A stretch of DNA of 64,000 bases from JARYGU01 sp033795365 (GTDB lineage Bacteria; Pseudomonadota; Alphaproteobacteria; Rhizobiales; Rhizobiaceae). Numbering within the stretch: the stretch's first letter is position 1; every line of letters starts with the position of its first letter. The notes under the pieces were generated by a model, which was not told where the DNA came from, made no database searches, and worked only from the letters and a program-made list of their open reading frames with translations. Below are positions 42,476 through 51,860 of the stretch, one piece after another. The stretch covers positions 124,001 to 188,000 of the forward strand of contig JARYGU010000009.1 in NCBI GenBank assembly GCA_033795365.1, in the 5' to 3' direction. The translations under genes and the position numbers were made by a program.

Positions 42476-43882
42476 ATGGCATATGATCTTATCGTAATCG
42501 GTTCCGGCCCCGGCGGTTATGTCTGCGCGATCAAGGCGGCTCAGCTCGGTCTCACGACGGCCGTCGTGGAGAAGCGCGCCACCTATGGCGGCACCTGCCT
42601 GAACATCGGCTGCATTCCCTCCAAGGCGCTGCTGCATGCTTCCGAAGCGTATCATCATGCTTCCCACGGCATGGAGGCACTGGGTATTGAAGGCCTTCAG
42701 CCGAAGCTGAACCTTGAAAAGATGATGGCGCATAAGGACCAGACGGTGAAGTCGAATGTCGATGGTGTCGCCTTTCTCTTCAAGAAGAACAAGATCGACG
42801 GCATTCAGGGAACCGGCAGGGTTGTGGGTGCCGGCAAGGTGGCCGTCGTGAACGACAAGGGTGAGGAGCAGGTCCTCGAGACGAAGAACATCGTGATCGC
42901 CACCGGCTCCGACGTCGCCGGCATTCCGGGTGTGTCCGTCGACATAGACGAGAAGATCATCATCTCCTCGACCGGCGGCATCGCGCTGGAAAAGGTACCG
43001 GAGCATCTTGTTGTCGTCGGGGGAGGCGTAATCGGCCTGGAGCTCGGTTCCGTCTGGTCGCGTCTCGGCGCCAGGGTCACCGTCGTCGAATATCTCGACG
43101 CGATTCTCGGCGGCATGGACGGCGACGTTTCGAAGCAGTTCCAGCGTATGCTCGTGAAACAGGGGATGGAGTTCAAGCTCGGCGCCAAGGTGACGGCAGT
43201 CGAGAAGTCCGGCAGCGGTGCCAGGGTGACCTTTGAACCGGTCAAGGGTGGCGATGCGGAGACGATCGATGCGGATGTCGTTCTGATCGCGACCGGCCGC
43301 AAGCCCTATACGGACGGACTTGGCCTCGCCGAGGCGGGTGTCGCGATGGACGAGCGCGGCCGGGTCGAGATCGACAGCCATTTCAAGACAAATGTGGACG
43401 GCATCTACGCAATCGGCGATGTCGTGCGCGGTCCGATGCTTGCCCACAAGGCAGAGGACGAAGGCGTCGCGGTCGCCGAAATCCTTGCCGGCCAGGCCGG
43501 CCATGTGAACTACGAGGTGATCCCGAGCGTCGTCTATACGCAGCCGGAGGTGGCTTCCGTCGGAAAGACCGAGGAAGAGCTGAAGGCGGCCGGCGTCGCC
43601 TACAAGGCAGGCAAGTTCCCCTTCACCGCCAACGGGCGTGCGCGCGCCATGCTCGCGACGGACGGCTTCGTGAAGGTGCTTGCCGACAAGGAGACCGATC
43701 GCGTGCTCGGCGTCCATATCGTCGGCTTCGGCGCCGGTGAGATGATCCACGAAGCGGCGGTGCTGATGGAATTCGGCGGCTCTTCGGAAGACCTCGGCCG
43801 GACCTGCCACGCTCACCCGACCATGTCCGAAGCCGTCAAGGAGGCGGCGCTCGCGACTTTCTTCAAACCGATTCATATGTGA
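42476..43882 (+). CDS. lpdA: Dihydrolipoyl dehydrogenase (E3)
   Basis: This 468-residue flavoprotein reoxidises lipoamide in the 2-oxoglutarate complex encoded upstream. The FAD-binding GSGPGGYV lies at residues 9-16, the redox cysteines C41 and C46 in GGTCLNIGCIPSK, the NAD site VVGGGVIGLELGSV, and the catalytic H447/E452 pair in HAHPTMSEAV. Having E3 in the suc locus suggests it is the 2-oxoglutarate-specific copy. It is followed by a strong hairpin. Confidence 0.96.
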   Translation: MAYDLIVIGSGPGGYVCAIKAAQLGLTTAVVEKRATYGGTCLNIGCIPSKALLHASEAYHHASHGMEALGIEGLQPKLNLEKMMAHKDQTVKSNVDGVAFLFKKNKIDGIQGTGRVVGAGKVAVVNDKGEEQVLETKNIVIATGSDVAGIPGVSVDIDEKIIISSTGGIALEKVPEHLVVVGGGVIGLELGSVWSRLGARVTVVEYLDAILGGMDGDVSKQFQRMLVKQGMEFKLGAKVTAVEKSGSGARVTFEPVKGGDAETIDADVVLIATGRKPYTDGLGLAEAGVAMDERGRVEIDSHFKTNVDGIYAIGDVVRGPMLAHKAEDEGVAVAEILAGQAGHVNYEVIPSVVYTQPEVASVGKTEEELKAAGVAYKAGKFPFTANGRARAMLATDGFVKVLADKETDRVLGVHIVGFGAGEMIHEAAVLMEFGGSSEDLGRTCHAHPTMSEAVKEAALATFFKPIHM

Positions 43883-43890
43883 CGAGGGAG

Positions 43891-43910
43891 GCCGGCGGTC
43901 GCCCGCCGGC
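43891..43910. terminator. Hairpin terminator between lpdA and the TraB/GumN gene
   Basis: A perfect 8-bp GC stem (GCCGGCGG at 43891-43898, CCGCCGGC at 43903-43910) with a TCGC tetraloop, then GTTCCTTATT. It ends the suc-lpd transcript and lies between converging genes. Confidence 0.75.
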
Positions 43911-43915
43911 GTTCC

Positions 43916-45001
43916 TTATTGCAGGCGTGTGAGCGTGAAGCCCTTGCTGCGAAGCAGTTCGATGACGCCCAGATCGCCCGGCAGATGCAGGGCACCGACA
44001 GCCATGAAGACGTTGCCGCTTTCAAGAATGGGGGCGGCGCGGTCGGCCATGATCTTGTTGCGGTCAAGGATGATCAACTGCTCGAAATCCGCGTAGCCTG
44101 CTTCGCCGTCCGCCGTTTCGGGCGCGGCTGCCTTCATCATCGGCATGATCATGCCGACGTCTCCCCGTAGATAGAGCTGGCTCATCGTCTCGATGACGTC
44201 TTTCAGGCCATCGCCAAGTTCGACCGTCTGGATCAATCCCTGCAACTGGGGCTCGAGCGGCAGGGAATCGAGCGCGGAGATCTGCTCCAGCAGCGTCTCA
44301 AGTCCCTTGAGCGTTTTGCCCTCGGCAACGGCGTCTTTCGCCAGTTTCTGATCCAGGAACGCCAGGCCGGCGGCCTTGCGGGTCAGTTCGCAGGCCGGGA
44401 GGGCGACGAAGCTTGCGATCATCCATGGTTTCATCCGGGCGACCGCCGCCATCGAGAGACCGCGCTGACGCAGGCCCTCTGAAAGCCTGTCGGCATCTTC
44501 CTTGTCGAGGAGATCCGGTATGGTGCGCCCGTCCATGAACATCGTCAGGTCGGGACGCGCCAATAAGGCGGCGCTTGCCTTCTTGCCATCGACGATCTCG
44601 TCCGATTCGATTACGACGGTCGAGGCGTGAGCGAAGGCGGCATCGGCCCCTTCTGGCATGGCGAGAACGCGCGGATCGGTCACATGCATGGTGCCCAGGA
44701 GAAAGGAAGGAGGCGTGTCCTCTTTCTCGATCTTCCAGAAGATGCCCTTGCCGTTCGCAACCGCATCGGCTTCGGCGCGCAGCTTGCTATAGGCGACAGG
44801 ATCAGCCTGCGCGAGCTTGCCTAGGATATTAGTGCCCGTGCATGCAATGGGTTGCGCGGCAGCACGCGCCGGTGAGACGCCGAACAGAACGAACAGGAAA
44901 GAAAGTGCAAGCAGGAGATGAAGCCCCGCGATCAGCCAAAGCGCGGCATCGGCTGCCACGTCGGCGAAGATCCGTCTGCTATGCTCGAAGAACCGGGGCA
45001 T
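43916..45001 (-). CDS. TraB/GumN-family protein
   Basis: This 361-residue protein has an N-terminal membrane segment or signal anchor (about residues 20-48). The TraB/GumN core follows, with the two GxxH-type motifs at FLLGTMHVTDPR and AVGALHLPGDLGVIELLRSKGF. VIESDEI and MKPWMIASFVALPACE are also family-typical. Proposed to be a metalloprotease-like fold, the family is found in plasmid and polysaccharide loci, but its activity here is unknown. GGAGGAAG lies six bases before the ATG, making the start clear. Confidence 0.87.
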   Translation of the reverse strand: MPRFFEHSRRIFADVAADAALWLIAGLHLLLALSFLFVLFGVSPARAAAQPIACTGTNILGKLAQADPVAYSKLRAEADAVANGKGIFWKIEKEDTPPSFLLGTMHVTDPRVLAMPEGADAAFAHASTVVIESDEIVDGKKASAALLARPDLTMFMDGRTIPDLLDKEDADRLSEGLRQRGLSMAAVARMKPWMIASFVALPACELTRKAAGLAFLDQKLAKDAVAEGKTLKGLETLLEQISALDSLPLEPQLQGLIQTVELGDGLKDVIETMSQLYLRGDVGMIMPMMKAAAPETADGEAGYADFEQLIILDRNKIMADRAAPILESGNVFMAVGALHLPGDLGVIELLRSKGFTLTRLQ

Positions 45002-45103
45002 GTCGCTTCCTCCAGGTAGCCAGAATTCGGGTCCTGACCCTAACCATCACGCCTTCAAAATCCATTAATAAGGCGGTTAAAACTTGTCGCTGCGGACCTA
45101 ACG

Positions 45104-46039
45104 TCAGGCGCGGGGATGGGCCCGGTCGTAGATCTCCAGAAGTCGCGCGGAATCCACGCCGGTATAGACCTGCGTGGTGGAAAGGCTGGCATGCCCAAGC
45201 AGTTCCTGAATGGTGCGCAGATCGCCGCCGCCGGCGAGCAGATGGGTCGCGAAGGAATGGCGGAGCGCATGCGGCGTTGCCGTATCGGGCAGGCCCAGAG
45301 CGCTGCGCAGTTTCTGCATCTCTCTCTGGATGATAGCCGCCTGAAGCGGGCCGCCGCGCGTGCCCCTGAAGAGCGGTTGGTGGGAAGACAGAGAAAGAGG
45401 ACAGGCCTTCACGTAATCCTCGACGCCCTGCAGGGCGACGGGGAGCAGAGGGACAATTCGCGTTTTGCCGCCTTTGCCGGTTATCCGCAGGGATGCAGGC
45501 ATTCCTGCGAAATCCGACGGCGTCAGGGACAGCGCTTCGGAAATACGCAGCCCGCATCCATAGAGCAAAGCGAGGACGGCAGCGTTCCTGAGGCTCACCC
45601 AAGGCTCTTCCGCCAATTGCTCACTGGCATCGACTACGGCGAGGGCCTGGCGGTCGGTCAGCGGTTTCGGCAGGGATTTGGGCTGTTTCGGAGAGCGCAC
45701 CGCGGCGGCGCCCGCCGCATTCGCCAGACCCTTTCTCTCCAGATGGCGCAGAAAGGAACGCAACCCCGCGAGCCCCCGCCCCAGCGTGCGCGCGCCAACG
45801 CCTTCCCGGCGCCGCGCCGCGAGGAAGCCGCGCAGGTCCGCGGGCCGGAGTTCGCCGATATCCTTGAGACCCGGCGGTCCCGCAAGATGACTGGTGAGAA
45901 AGGCAAGGAACTGGCGCGTGTCGCGCTCGTAGGCCTCGAGTGTCTTGACCGCCAGCCGTCGCTCCTGCGCCAGCGCATCGAGCCATTTCTGCCGTTCGGC
46001 GAGAAGTTTCTGGTCCGCGATCACAAGAAGTTCGTTCAT
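45104..46039 (-). CDS. xerC: Tyrosine recombinase XerC
   Basis: This 311-residue recombinase resolves chromosome dimers at dif with XerD. The N-terminal SAM-like core-binding domain spans about residues 15-105. All catalytic residues are present: R165, K192, H257, R260, H283 and nucleophile Y292. It is a chromosomal housekeeping enzyme, not an element integrase, because the neighbours are core genes and no attachment repeats are seen. The ATG at 46037-46039 begins MNELLVIADQ. Confidence 0.92.
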   Translation of the reverse strand: MNELLVIADQKLLAERQKWLDALAQERRLAVKTLEAYERDTRQFLAFLTSHLAGPPGLKDIGELRPADLRGFLAARRREGVGARTLGRGLAGLRSFLRHLERKGLANAAGAAAVRSPKQPKSLPKPLTDRQALAVVDASEQLAEEPWVSLRNAAVLALLYGCGLRISEALSLTPSDFAGMPASLRITGKGGKTRIVPLLPVALQGVEDYVKACPLSLSSHQPLFRGTRGGPLQAAIIQREMQKLRSALGLPDTATPHALRHSFATHLLAGGGDLRTIQELLGHASLSTTQVYTGVDSARLLEIYDRAHPRA

Positions 46040-46078
46040 CCGGCTTGCCTCTCTGAAGGCTCAATCCTGACGTTTTTT

Positions 46079-46099
46079 GCGTTATAGATTTGCTAACGC
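46079..46099. repeat. Short inverted repeat between xerC and the acyltransferase gene
   Basis: GCGTTA (46079-46084) and TAACGC (46094-46099) flank nine bases, with T-runs on both sides (46073-46078 and 46103-46108). In a divergent intergenic region this looks more like an operator than a terminator. Confidence 0.3.
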
Positions 46100-46169
46100 C
46101 CCTTTTTTCTTGTCATTCTTCGATCATATTCACCTGCGATAGCTAAAATAAATTCAGGTAGGCGGACTC

Positions 46170-47075
46170 ATGGCACGGCGTGATTCGGCAACAGGTTTCG
46201 GACAATTCGCTGAAACGCTTTCACTCGTTTCCCACGGACAACCCGGCCATATCGTCGACACGCTAATCGCAGAACGAGGCACGCGAATCGTCCGGCACCC
46301 GCTCTGGCCGGCCATGCGGCCCTTTCTCTACACGATCCTCAATTATCGCCGCGCGATACAGTTCGCGGATGCGGTAGCGAACATGCCAGGGTTCCAGGCG
46401 CTGGAGCTGCTCAGCAAGACGCTCGCTCTCGATATCACCGTCGATAAGCCCGAGCGCATTCCCGAAAAAGGGGGCTTCCTGCTCGTCAGCAACCATCCGA
46501 CCGGGATAGCGGACGGCGTGGCGGTATTCGACCTCCTCAAGGAACGTCGTCCGGACATGATGATCTTCGCCAATCGGGATGCGGTTCGGGTCAATCCGCG
46601 CTTCGTCGAGATGATCATCCCAGTCGAATGGCGCGAGGAATACAAGAGCAAGCTCAAGACCCGCGAAACACTGCAGATCACCAACCGGGCGATCGCCGAA
46701 GGCAAGGCGGCCGTACTCTTTCCCTCCGGCCGCATCGCCTATTGGGCGGACGGACGCCTCAATGAGCGCCCCTGGAAGACATCCGCGGTGACGCTTGCCC
46801 GCAAATACGAGCTTCCGGTGCTTCCGGTGCATATGAAGGCGCGCAACTCCGGTCTTTTCTACTGGCTTGCACGCTGGTCGACCGAACTTCGCGACATGAC
46901 CGTCTTTCATGAGCTCCTGAACAAGCGTGGCGGCCGATTCGAATTCACCGTCGGCAAGCTCATTCAGCCCGAAGAGCTGGGAGGCGATCCGGTTGAGGCC
47001 ACGCGGGCGTTGGAAGCGCATGCGGTTCATGCGCTTGCGGCCGATCCCGATGCGGCGTTCTCGCGCAAGGCCTGA
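46170..47075 (+). CDS. PlsC-like acyltransferase
   Basis: This 301-residue protein has the glycerolipid-acyltransferase fold. The catalytic motif is SNHPTGIADG, with H109 and D115 (HX5D, as in hemolysin-like acyltransferases, rather than the usual HX4D). The substrate-binding block AVLFPSGRIAYWADG corresponds to the FPEGTRS-type motif, followed by LPVLPVHMKARNSGLFYWLARW. It probably acylates a lysophospholipid or an ornithine-lipid-like acceptor at the membrane. No full membrane helix is evident. It is followed by the RecF-like ATPase gene after 57 bases. Confidence 0.83.
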   Translation: MARRDSATGFGQFAETLSLVSHGQPGHIVDTLIAERGTRIVRHPLWPAMRPFLYTILNYRRAIQFADAVANMPGFQALELLSKTLALDITVDKPERIPEKGGFLLVSNHPTGIADGVAVFDLLKERRPDMMIFANRDAVRVNPRFVEMIIPVEWREEYKSKLKTRETLQITNRAIAEGKAAVLFPSGRIAYWADGRLNERPWKTSAVTLARKYELPVLPVHMKARNSGLFYWLARWSTELRDMTVFHELLNKRGGRFEFTVGKLIQPEELGGDPVEATRALEAHAVHALAADPDAAFSRKA

Positions 47076-47132
47076 GAGTTTCCAAACCTGAAACCGATTC
47101 CGATTTCCAGCGGGATGCGCTAGGAGTTGCCT

Positions 47133-48266
47133 ATGCTTCTGCGCTCGATGTTTGCCGAAAACTACCGTTCTCTTCGCTCCATACGTATGGATGTGGGCGC
47201 GATCAATCTTTTCGTCGGAGAGAACGGCGCCGGCAAGTCGAACCTCTACAGGGCGCTTCAACTCGTACAGGCAGCGGTCCGTGGGCGGCTCGCATACGAG
47301 ATCGCCGCGGAAGGCGGCATGTCCTCGGCGCTATGGAGCGGGCGCAGGCGCGCAGGCGATCCGGTTCGCATCAAGCTGGAAGTCGAGCTCGAGGACGCCG
47401 AGAACGCGATGACGTTCCGTTACCGCATAGAGGCAGGGCTGCGTCCGCCGAAGGCGGCGGCGGGGTTCGCCTTCGAGCCACAGATCAAGGCGGAGGAGCT
47501 TTCGGTCGAGACCGGGCGGCGGCCTGTCACGATGATGAAGCGCTCCGGTCCGGCGATCATGGTGCGGGGTGCCGCCGGGCGAATGGAGGAACATCCGGAA
47601 CGGGCGCTGACTTCCGAGACTGCGGTGGCACTTCTCGGCGACAGCGGGCACTATCCGGAAGTCGGCGCCTTTCGCCGGGTGGTTGACGGCTGGCGCTTCT
47701 TCCACGGGTTTCGAAGCGACGGCGATTCGCCGCTGCGGAAGCCCTGCCTTGCCGTGACCGCCCCGCTTCTGAGCGAGGATGGTTCCGACATGGCTGCCGT
47801 CTTCGCGACGCTCGCATGGACGCGGGAGGATACGGTTGACCTCGACCGAGCTGTTGCGGATGCCTTCGGCGGCGCCAAGCTCTCCGTTCCCGAGCCGGGG
47901 CAATTCGCGGAATTCGGCCTCGTGTTGCCGGAGTTCCCGCAGCGCGTCTTCCAGGCGCGTGAGCTGTCTGACGGTCAGATCCGCTTTCTCGCGCTTGCCG
48001 CCGCGCTGCTTTCCTATCGCACGCCGCCGCTGATCGCTCTCAACGAGCCGGAGGCGAGCCTTCATCCGGATATGCTGGCACCATTGGCGGAAATGATCGC
48101 CCGCGCTTCCCGGACGAGCCAGATTTGGCTCGTCACCCATTCGGAAAAGCTCGCCGGCGAGATTTCGGCGCGCTGCGGCACGCGGGCGAGGCGCGTCGTG
48201 CGTGAGGACGGCGCAACCTGGATAGAGGGCATGCGGCTTACCGGCGAGATCGTGGGGGAGGCGTGA
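47133..48266 (+). CDS. RecF/SMC-like predicted ATPase (COG4637 type)
   Basis: This 377-residue protein has Walker A GENGAGKS at residues 29-36, an ABC-like signature LSDGQIRFLALAAALLS and a Walker B/D-loop region LIALNEPEASLHPDML. There Asn replaces the usual Asp, as is common in this family. THSEKLAGEI is the H-loop. The short middle insert lacks a long coiled coil, so it is a compact single-chain ATPase rather than an SMC arm protein. The function is unknown; relatives are sometimes paired with nucleases, but none is here. AGGAG six bases before the ATG at 47133 sets the start. Confidence 0.83.
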   Translation: MLLRSMFAENYRSLRSIRMDVGAINLFVGENGAGKSNLYRALQLVQAAVRGRLAYEIAAEGGMSSALWSGRRRAGDPVRIKLEVELEDAENAMTFRYRIEAGLRPPKAAAGFAFEPQIKAEELSVETGRRPVTMMKRSGPAIMVRGAAGRMEEHPERALTSETAVALLGDSGHYPEVGAFRRVVDGWRFFHGFRSDGDSPLRKPCLAVTAPLLSEDGSDMAAVFATLAWTREDTVDLDRAVADAFGGAKLSVPEPGQFAEFGLVLPEFPQRVFQARELSDGQIRFLALAAALLSYRTPPLIALNEPEASLHPDMLAPLAEMIARASRTSQIWLVTHSEKLAGEISARCGTRARRVVREDGATWIEGMRLTGEIVGEA

Positions 48267-48324
48267 CGGCAATCATCACATCGCCGGTTTCCTTTCGCGT
48301 GCCGCGAAGGCAATTTGGCAAGCA

Positions 48325-50529
48325 ATGACATCCGATTCGATCGACCTTTTTGGGAACGGCTCCGCCCTGCGAACGGTGCCTGTGATGGTGCCGATGCCGG
48401 CGCCGCGGCCTTATTCCTATGCTGTACCGGACGGCATGGCGGTGGAGCCCGGCTCGATCGTGCAGGTACCGCTCGGCTCGCGACAGGTAGCAGGAATCGT
48501 TTGGGATTGCCGGGATGAGGACAATGTCGACCCGAAGAAACTCCGGCCGATCGCGCAGGTCTTCGACTGCCCGCCGCTCTCGAAAGAGATGCGCACCTTT
48601 CTCGACTGGGTTTCCGCCTATACGCTCACTCCGCCGGGTCTCGTGGCGCGAATGGCCCTTCGGGCTCCGGCGGCTTTCGACCCCGAGCCTATGATCGAGG
48701 GTCTTCGTTTCACCGGCCAGCGGCCTGAGCGGCTGACGCCGGCACGAGAGCGGGTACTTGCGCTCGTGGAAAGCGGAGTTGCCTGGACGCGCTCCGGACT
48801 TGCCCATGCTGCCGGCACCTCCTCCAGCGTCATCGACGGCCTTGTCGCGCAAGGAAGCTTCGAAACGGTCTTCCTTCCGCCGCCGCCGGTGGTCGCCAGG
48901 CCGGATCCGGACTTCGCGGCGCCTCGCCTGCAGGGGCCGCAGACGGAGGCTGCCGCTTCGCTAGTCGAGGCCGTTCGCAGCGGCATTTTCGGCGTCTCGT
49001 TGATCGACGGCATTACCGGCTCGGGCAAGACGGAAGTCTATTTCGAGGCGATCGCCGAGACGCTGCGAAAGGGCAAACAGGTGCTGATCCTGCTGCCCGA
49101 GATCGCGCTGACGGCAAATTTTCTCGAACGTTTTCAGGATCGTTTCGGTGCAAAGCCCGCCGAATGGCATTCCGATCTCGCACCGCGAACCCGCGAAAAG
49201 GTCTGGCGGCAGGTGACGACAGGGGAGGTCCGCGTCGTCGCGGGCGCGCGCTCCGCTCTCTTCCTGCCCTTCGAAGATCTCGGCCTGATCATCGTCGACG
49301 AGGAACACGACCCGGCCTACAAGCAGGAGGATCGCGTCTTCTACAATGCGCGCGACATGGCGGTGGTGCGTGCGCGCATCGGCGATTTCCCCGCCGTTCT
49401 CGTCTCCGCTACCCCTTCAGTCGAAAGCCGCGTCAATGGCGATCTCGGCCGGTATCGCAAGCTGCATCTGCCGACGCGCTATGGCGATGCGGCGTTGCCG
49501 GACCTGCATCTGCTGGACATGCGCCGCCACCCGCCGCAACGCGGCGGCTTTCTTTCGCCTGTGATGCTGCGGGCGATCGGCAAGACCGTCGAGCGTGGCG
49601 AGCAGGCATTGCTTTTCCTCAACCGCCGCGGTTATGCGCCGCTAACGCTCTGCCGTGTCTGCGGCCATCGTTTTCAGTGCCCGCAATGCTCGAGCTGGCT
49701 GGTCGAGCATCGGTTCCGTGGGCAGATCCAATGCCATCATTGCGGCTATGCGGAGCGCACGCCCGACGCCTGCCCGGAATGCGGAACGCTCGACCATCTG
49801 GTCGCTTGCGGCCCCGGCGTCGAACGCATCGCCGAGGAGGTGGACGGCCACTTCCCCGACGCGCGCATCATCGTGCTTTCGTCGGATCTCATGGGCGTGA
49901 AACGGCTGCGGCTTGAGCTCGAGGCGATCGCGAAGGGCGAGGCGGACATCGTCATCGGCACGCAGCTCGTCGCCAAGGGACACAATTTTCCGCTGATGTC
50001 GCTCGTCGGGGTGGTCGATGCGGATATAGGCTTGTCGAACGGCGATCCGCGCGCAGCGGAACGGACTTTCCAGCTTCTCTATCAGGTGACGGGGCGCGCA
50101 GGCAGATCCGGGCTGAAGAGCCATGGCCTGATCCAGACCTACCAGCCGCAGCATCCGGTGATGCAGGCGATCGTTTCGGGCGATGCCGAAGCCTTCTACG
50201 AGCGCGAGATCGGCGAGCGGGAGAAGGCGCTGCTCCCGCCGTTCGGTCGGCTCGCCTCCGTCATCGTTTCAGCCGAAAGCCGTGCGGATGCGGAGAGCCA
50301 TGCACGCGGTCTTCGGCAGGCTGCGCCGGCGGCCAGCGGCATATCCATCCTCGGCCCCGCGGAAGCCCCGCTTGCGCTCATCCGCGGACGGCATAGGTTC
50401 CGGTTGCTGGTGCACGGACGGCGCGGCAGCGATATGCAGGGCTTCCTGCGCATGATGCTTGCGAATGGGCCCCGTGAACGCGCTTCCATTCACGTCCAGC
50501 TCGACATCGACCCGCAGAGCTTTCTCTGA
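48325..50529 (+). CDS. priA: Primosomal replication-restart helicase PriA
   Basis: This 734-residue superfamily 2 helicase reloads the replisome at repaired forks. It has the N-terminal DNA-binding domain (PMPAPRPYSYAVPDG), Walker A GITGSGKTEVY, DEEH box IIVDEEHDPAYKQEDR, and the two-zinc insertion with eight Cys from CRVCGHRFQCPQC to CPECG. The late helicase motif TGRAGRSG is also present. It is complete. It lies 58 bases after the RecF-like ATPase, with no clear ribosome-binding site before the chosen ATG. Confidence 0.96.
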   Translation: MTSDSIDLFGNGSALRTVPVMVPMPAPRPYSYAVPDGMAVEPGSIVQVPLGSRQVAGIVWDCRDEDNVDPKKLRPIAQVFDCPPLSKEMRTFLDWVSAYTLTPPGLVARMALRAPAAFDPEPMIEGLRFTGQRPERLTPARERVLALVESGVAWTRSGLAHAAGTSSSVIDGLVAQGSFETVFLPPPPVVARPDPDFAAPRLQGPQTEAAASLVEAVRSGIFGVSLIDGITGSGKTEVYFEAIAETLRKGKQVLILLPEIALTANFLERFQDRFGAKPAEWHSDLAPRTREKVWRQVTTGEVRVVAGARSALFLPFEDLGLIIVDEEHDPAYKQEDRVFYNARDMAVVRARIGDFPAVLVSATPSVESRVNGDLGRYRKLHLPTRYGDAALPDLHLLDMRRHPPQRGGFLSPVMLRAIGKTVERGEQALLFLNRRGYAPLTLCRVCGHRFQCPQCSSWLVEHRFRGQIQCHHCGYAERTPDACPECGTLDHLVACGPGVERIAEEVDGHFPDARIIVLSSDLMGVKRLRLELEAIAKGEADIVIGTQLVAKGHNFPLMSLVGVVDADIGLSNGDPRAAERTFQLLYQVTGRAGRSGLKSHGLIQTYQPQHPVMQAIVSGDAEAFYEREIGEREKALLPPFGRLASVIVSAESRADAESHARGLRQAAPAASGISILGPAEAPLALIRGRHRFRLLVHGRRGSDMQGFLRMMLANGPRERASIHVQLDIDPQSFL

Positions 50530-50648
50530 GCCTCGTGCGAACGCGGCTGCCCCGCCGATAAACACCTGTTCATATTTCCGTCTTTCGCTTTCGGCGCGGT
50601 TAAGCCTATGCAATAAAGCCTGCGGCTGTTCGAGCAGGCGGGGCACCC

Positions 50649-51032
50649 ATGGACTTCTACGTACCGACCGAAACCGGCGAATTCCTCGCCTTCTGTGCGG
50701 CGATCGCTACCGGTGTTTTCGGCCTCCTGTGCCTGTTCGCACCCGGTTACGCATTGCGGCTGAGCGGGCTGCAACTTCGAGACGGCCGGACCGACGGTTT
50801 TGCCGCCGCCCGTTCGACGGGCGGCTTTCACGCCGGCCTGGCCATTGCTGCGCTTCTCGTCGCGCAAAGCTGGATCTATCTCGCCATCGGTGGCGCCTTT
50901 GCCCTCGCGGCATTCGGCCGCATTCTCTCGATGATGTCGGACAAGTCCTTCAGTGTGGCGAACCTCGCCGTGCTCTTCGTCCAGGCGGTGCTTTCGGCTC
51001 TGCCGCTGGCCTATGTTTTCGGCGTGATTTGA
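50649..51032 (+). CDS. Small four-helix membrane protein (DUF4345-like)
   Basis: This 127-residue protein has four hydrophobic segments: FCAAIATGVFGLLCLFAPG, the GGFHAGLAIAALLVAQ region, WIYLAIGGAFALAAFGR and a C-terminal VLFVQAVLSALPLAYVFG. An Arg/Gly-rich loop separates the first two helices. The pattern resembles DUF4345 proteins of unknown role. It is preceded by AGGCGGGG, and the F1 ATPase operon follows after 261 bases of non-coding DNA. Confidence 0.72.
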   Translation: MDFYVPTETGEFLAFCAAIATGVFGLLCLFAPGYALRLSGLQLRDGRTDGFAAARSTGGFHAGLAIAALLVAQSWIYLAIGGAFALAAFGRILSMMSDKSFSVANLAVLFVQAVLSALPLAYVFGVI

Positions 51033-51293
51033 AGGAAAAAGCTCACCTGAGCGAAGCCGCTGGCTAAAGTTGATTCATTTTCGCCAAAATTCGCTTCCAG
51101 ACTTGCCGACTTCTGTCGCATTCCTGCTTCTGGCGTGTTGCGAGTCCGGACTTCGTATGCTAGACGAACCGCGAAATTCAGAAAATGCGGGCGCCCAAGC
51201 CTGCGGGAACTGAAAATTATCGCAACGATTTCAGAACTTTAGGTTTACGGGTCCTCCGCAAGCTATAGGTCTGAATGAAAATAAGAGAAGCTT
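51033..51293. other. Non-coding leader region of the atp operon
   Basis: These 261 bases contain no credible gene and must hold the atpHAGDC promoter. A weak candidate is TTGCGA (51138-51143), 16 bases, CTAGAC (51160-51165). I see no strong hairpin. Confidence 0.4.
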
Positions 51294-51860
51294 GTGCCCG
51301 TGGCAGACACATCCCAGCTTATTTCCGGTGTTGCTGAAAGATATGCGTCGTCGCTTTTCGAACTTGCCCTGGAGGCCGGTTCCGCGGAAAAAGTTGGTTC
51401 TGAACTCGATCGTTTTCAAGCCCTGATCGACGGAAGTCCTGATCTGCAGCGGCTGATCGTCAGCCCCGTCTTTTCCTCAGAGGATCAGGTGAAGGCGATT
51501 TCGGCGATTGCCGACAAGGCTGGTATCCAGGGTCTCGTGGCGAATTTCCTCAAGGTCGTTGCATCGAACCGCCGGCTTTTTGCGGTTCCCGGCATGATCC
51601 GGGCATATCGCGTGATCGCGGCAAGACATCGCGGTGAAATTTCCGCGGAGGTCACTTCCGCCCATGCGCTGAGCGCAGCTCAGCAGAACGAATTGAAGGT
51701 GGCGCTCAAGGGCGTCACCGGCAAAGACGTGGCGATCGCCGTCACCGTCGACCCGTCCATTCTCGGTGGTCTGATCGTCAAGGTCGGGTCCCGCCAGATC
51801 GACACCTCCCTTCGCACCAAACTCTCTACCCTTAAGCTTGCACTGAAAGAGGTCGGCTGA
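51294..51860 (+). CDS. atpH: F1 ATP synthase delta subunit
   Basis: This 188-residue stalk subunit begins VADTSQLISGVAERYASSLFELALE and ends VKVGSRQIDTSLRTKLSTLKLALKEVG, both diagnostic of OSCP/delta. It links the alpha-3 beta-3 head to the b-subunit stator. Two GTG codons (51294 and 51300) could start it; the first gives the MPVADTS start seen in relatives. The stop overlaps the atpA ATG by one base. Confidence 0.95.
   Translation: MPVADTSQLISGVAERYASSLFELALEAGSAEKVGSELDRFQALIDGSPDLQRLIVSPVFSSEDQVKAISAIADKAGIQGLVANFLKVVASNRRLFAVPGMIRAYRVIAARHRGEISAEVTSAHALSAAQQNELKVALKGVTGKDVAIAVTVDPSILGGLIVKVGSRQIDTSLRTKLSTLKLALKEVG

Noticed and set aside
45064..45080. Possible fourth CtrA site (two TTAA near 45065)
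   Set aside because: The spacer is eight bases, not seven, so it does not meet the consensus.
45104..46039. Integrase of a mobile element
   Set aside because: The protein has housekeeping XerC features, with core genes on both sides and no att repeats or tRNA gene nearby.
46040..46169. Possible dif site next to xerC
   Set aside because: No 28-bp arm-centre-arm element resembling dif is visible; xerC genes are normally not next to dif.
51138..51165. atp operon promoter TTGCGA-N16-CTAGAC
   Set aside because: Both hexamers are weak and other alignments in the same gap are about as good, so it is mentioned only as a candidate.
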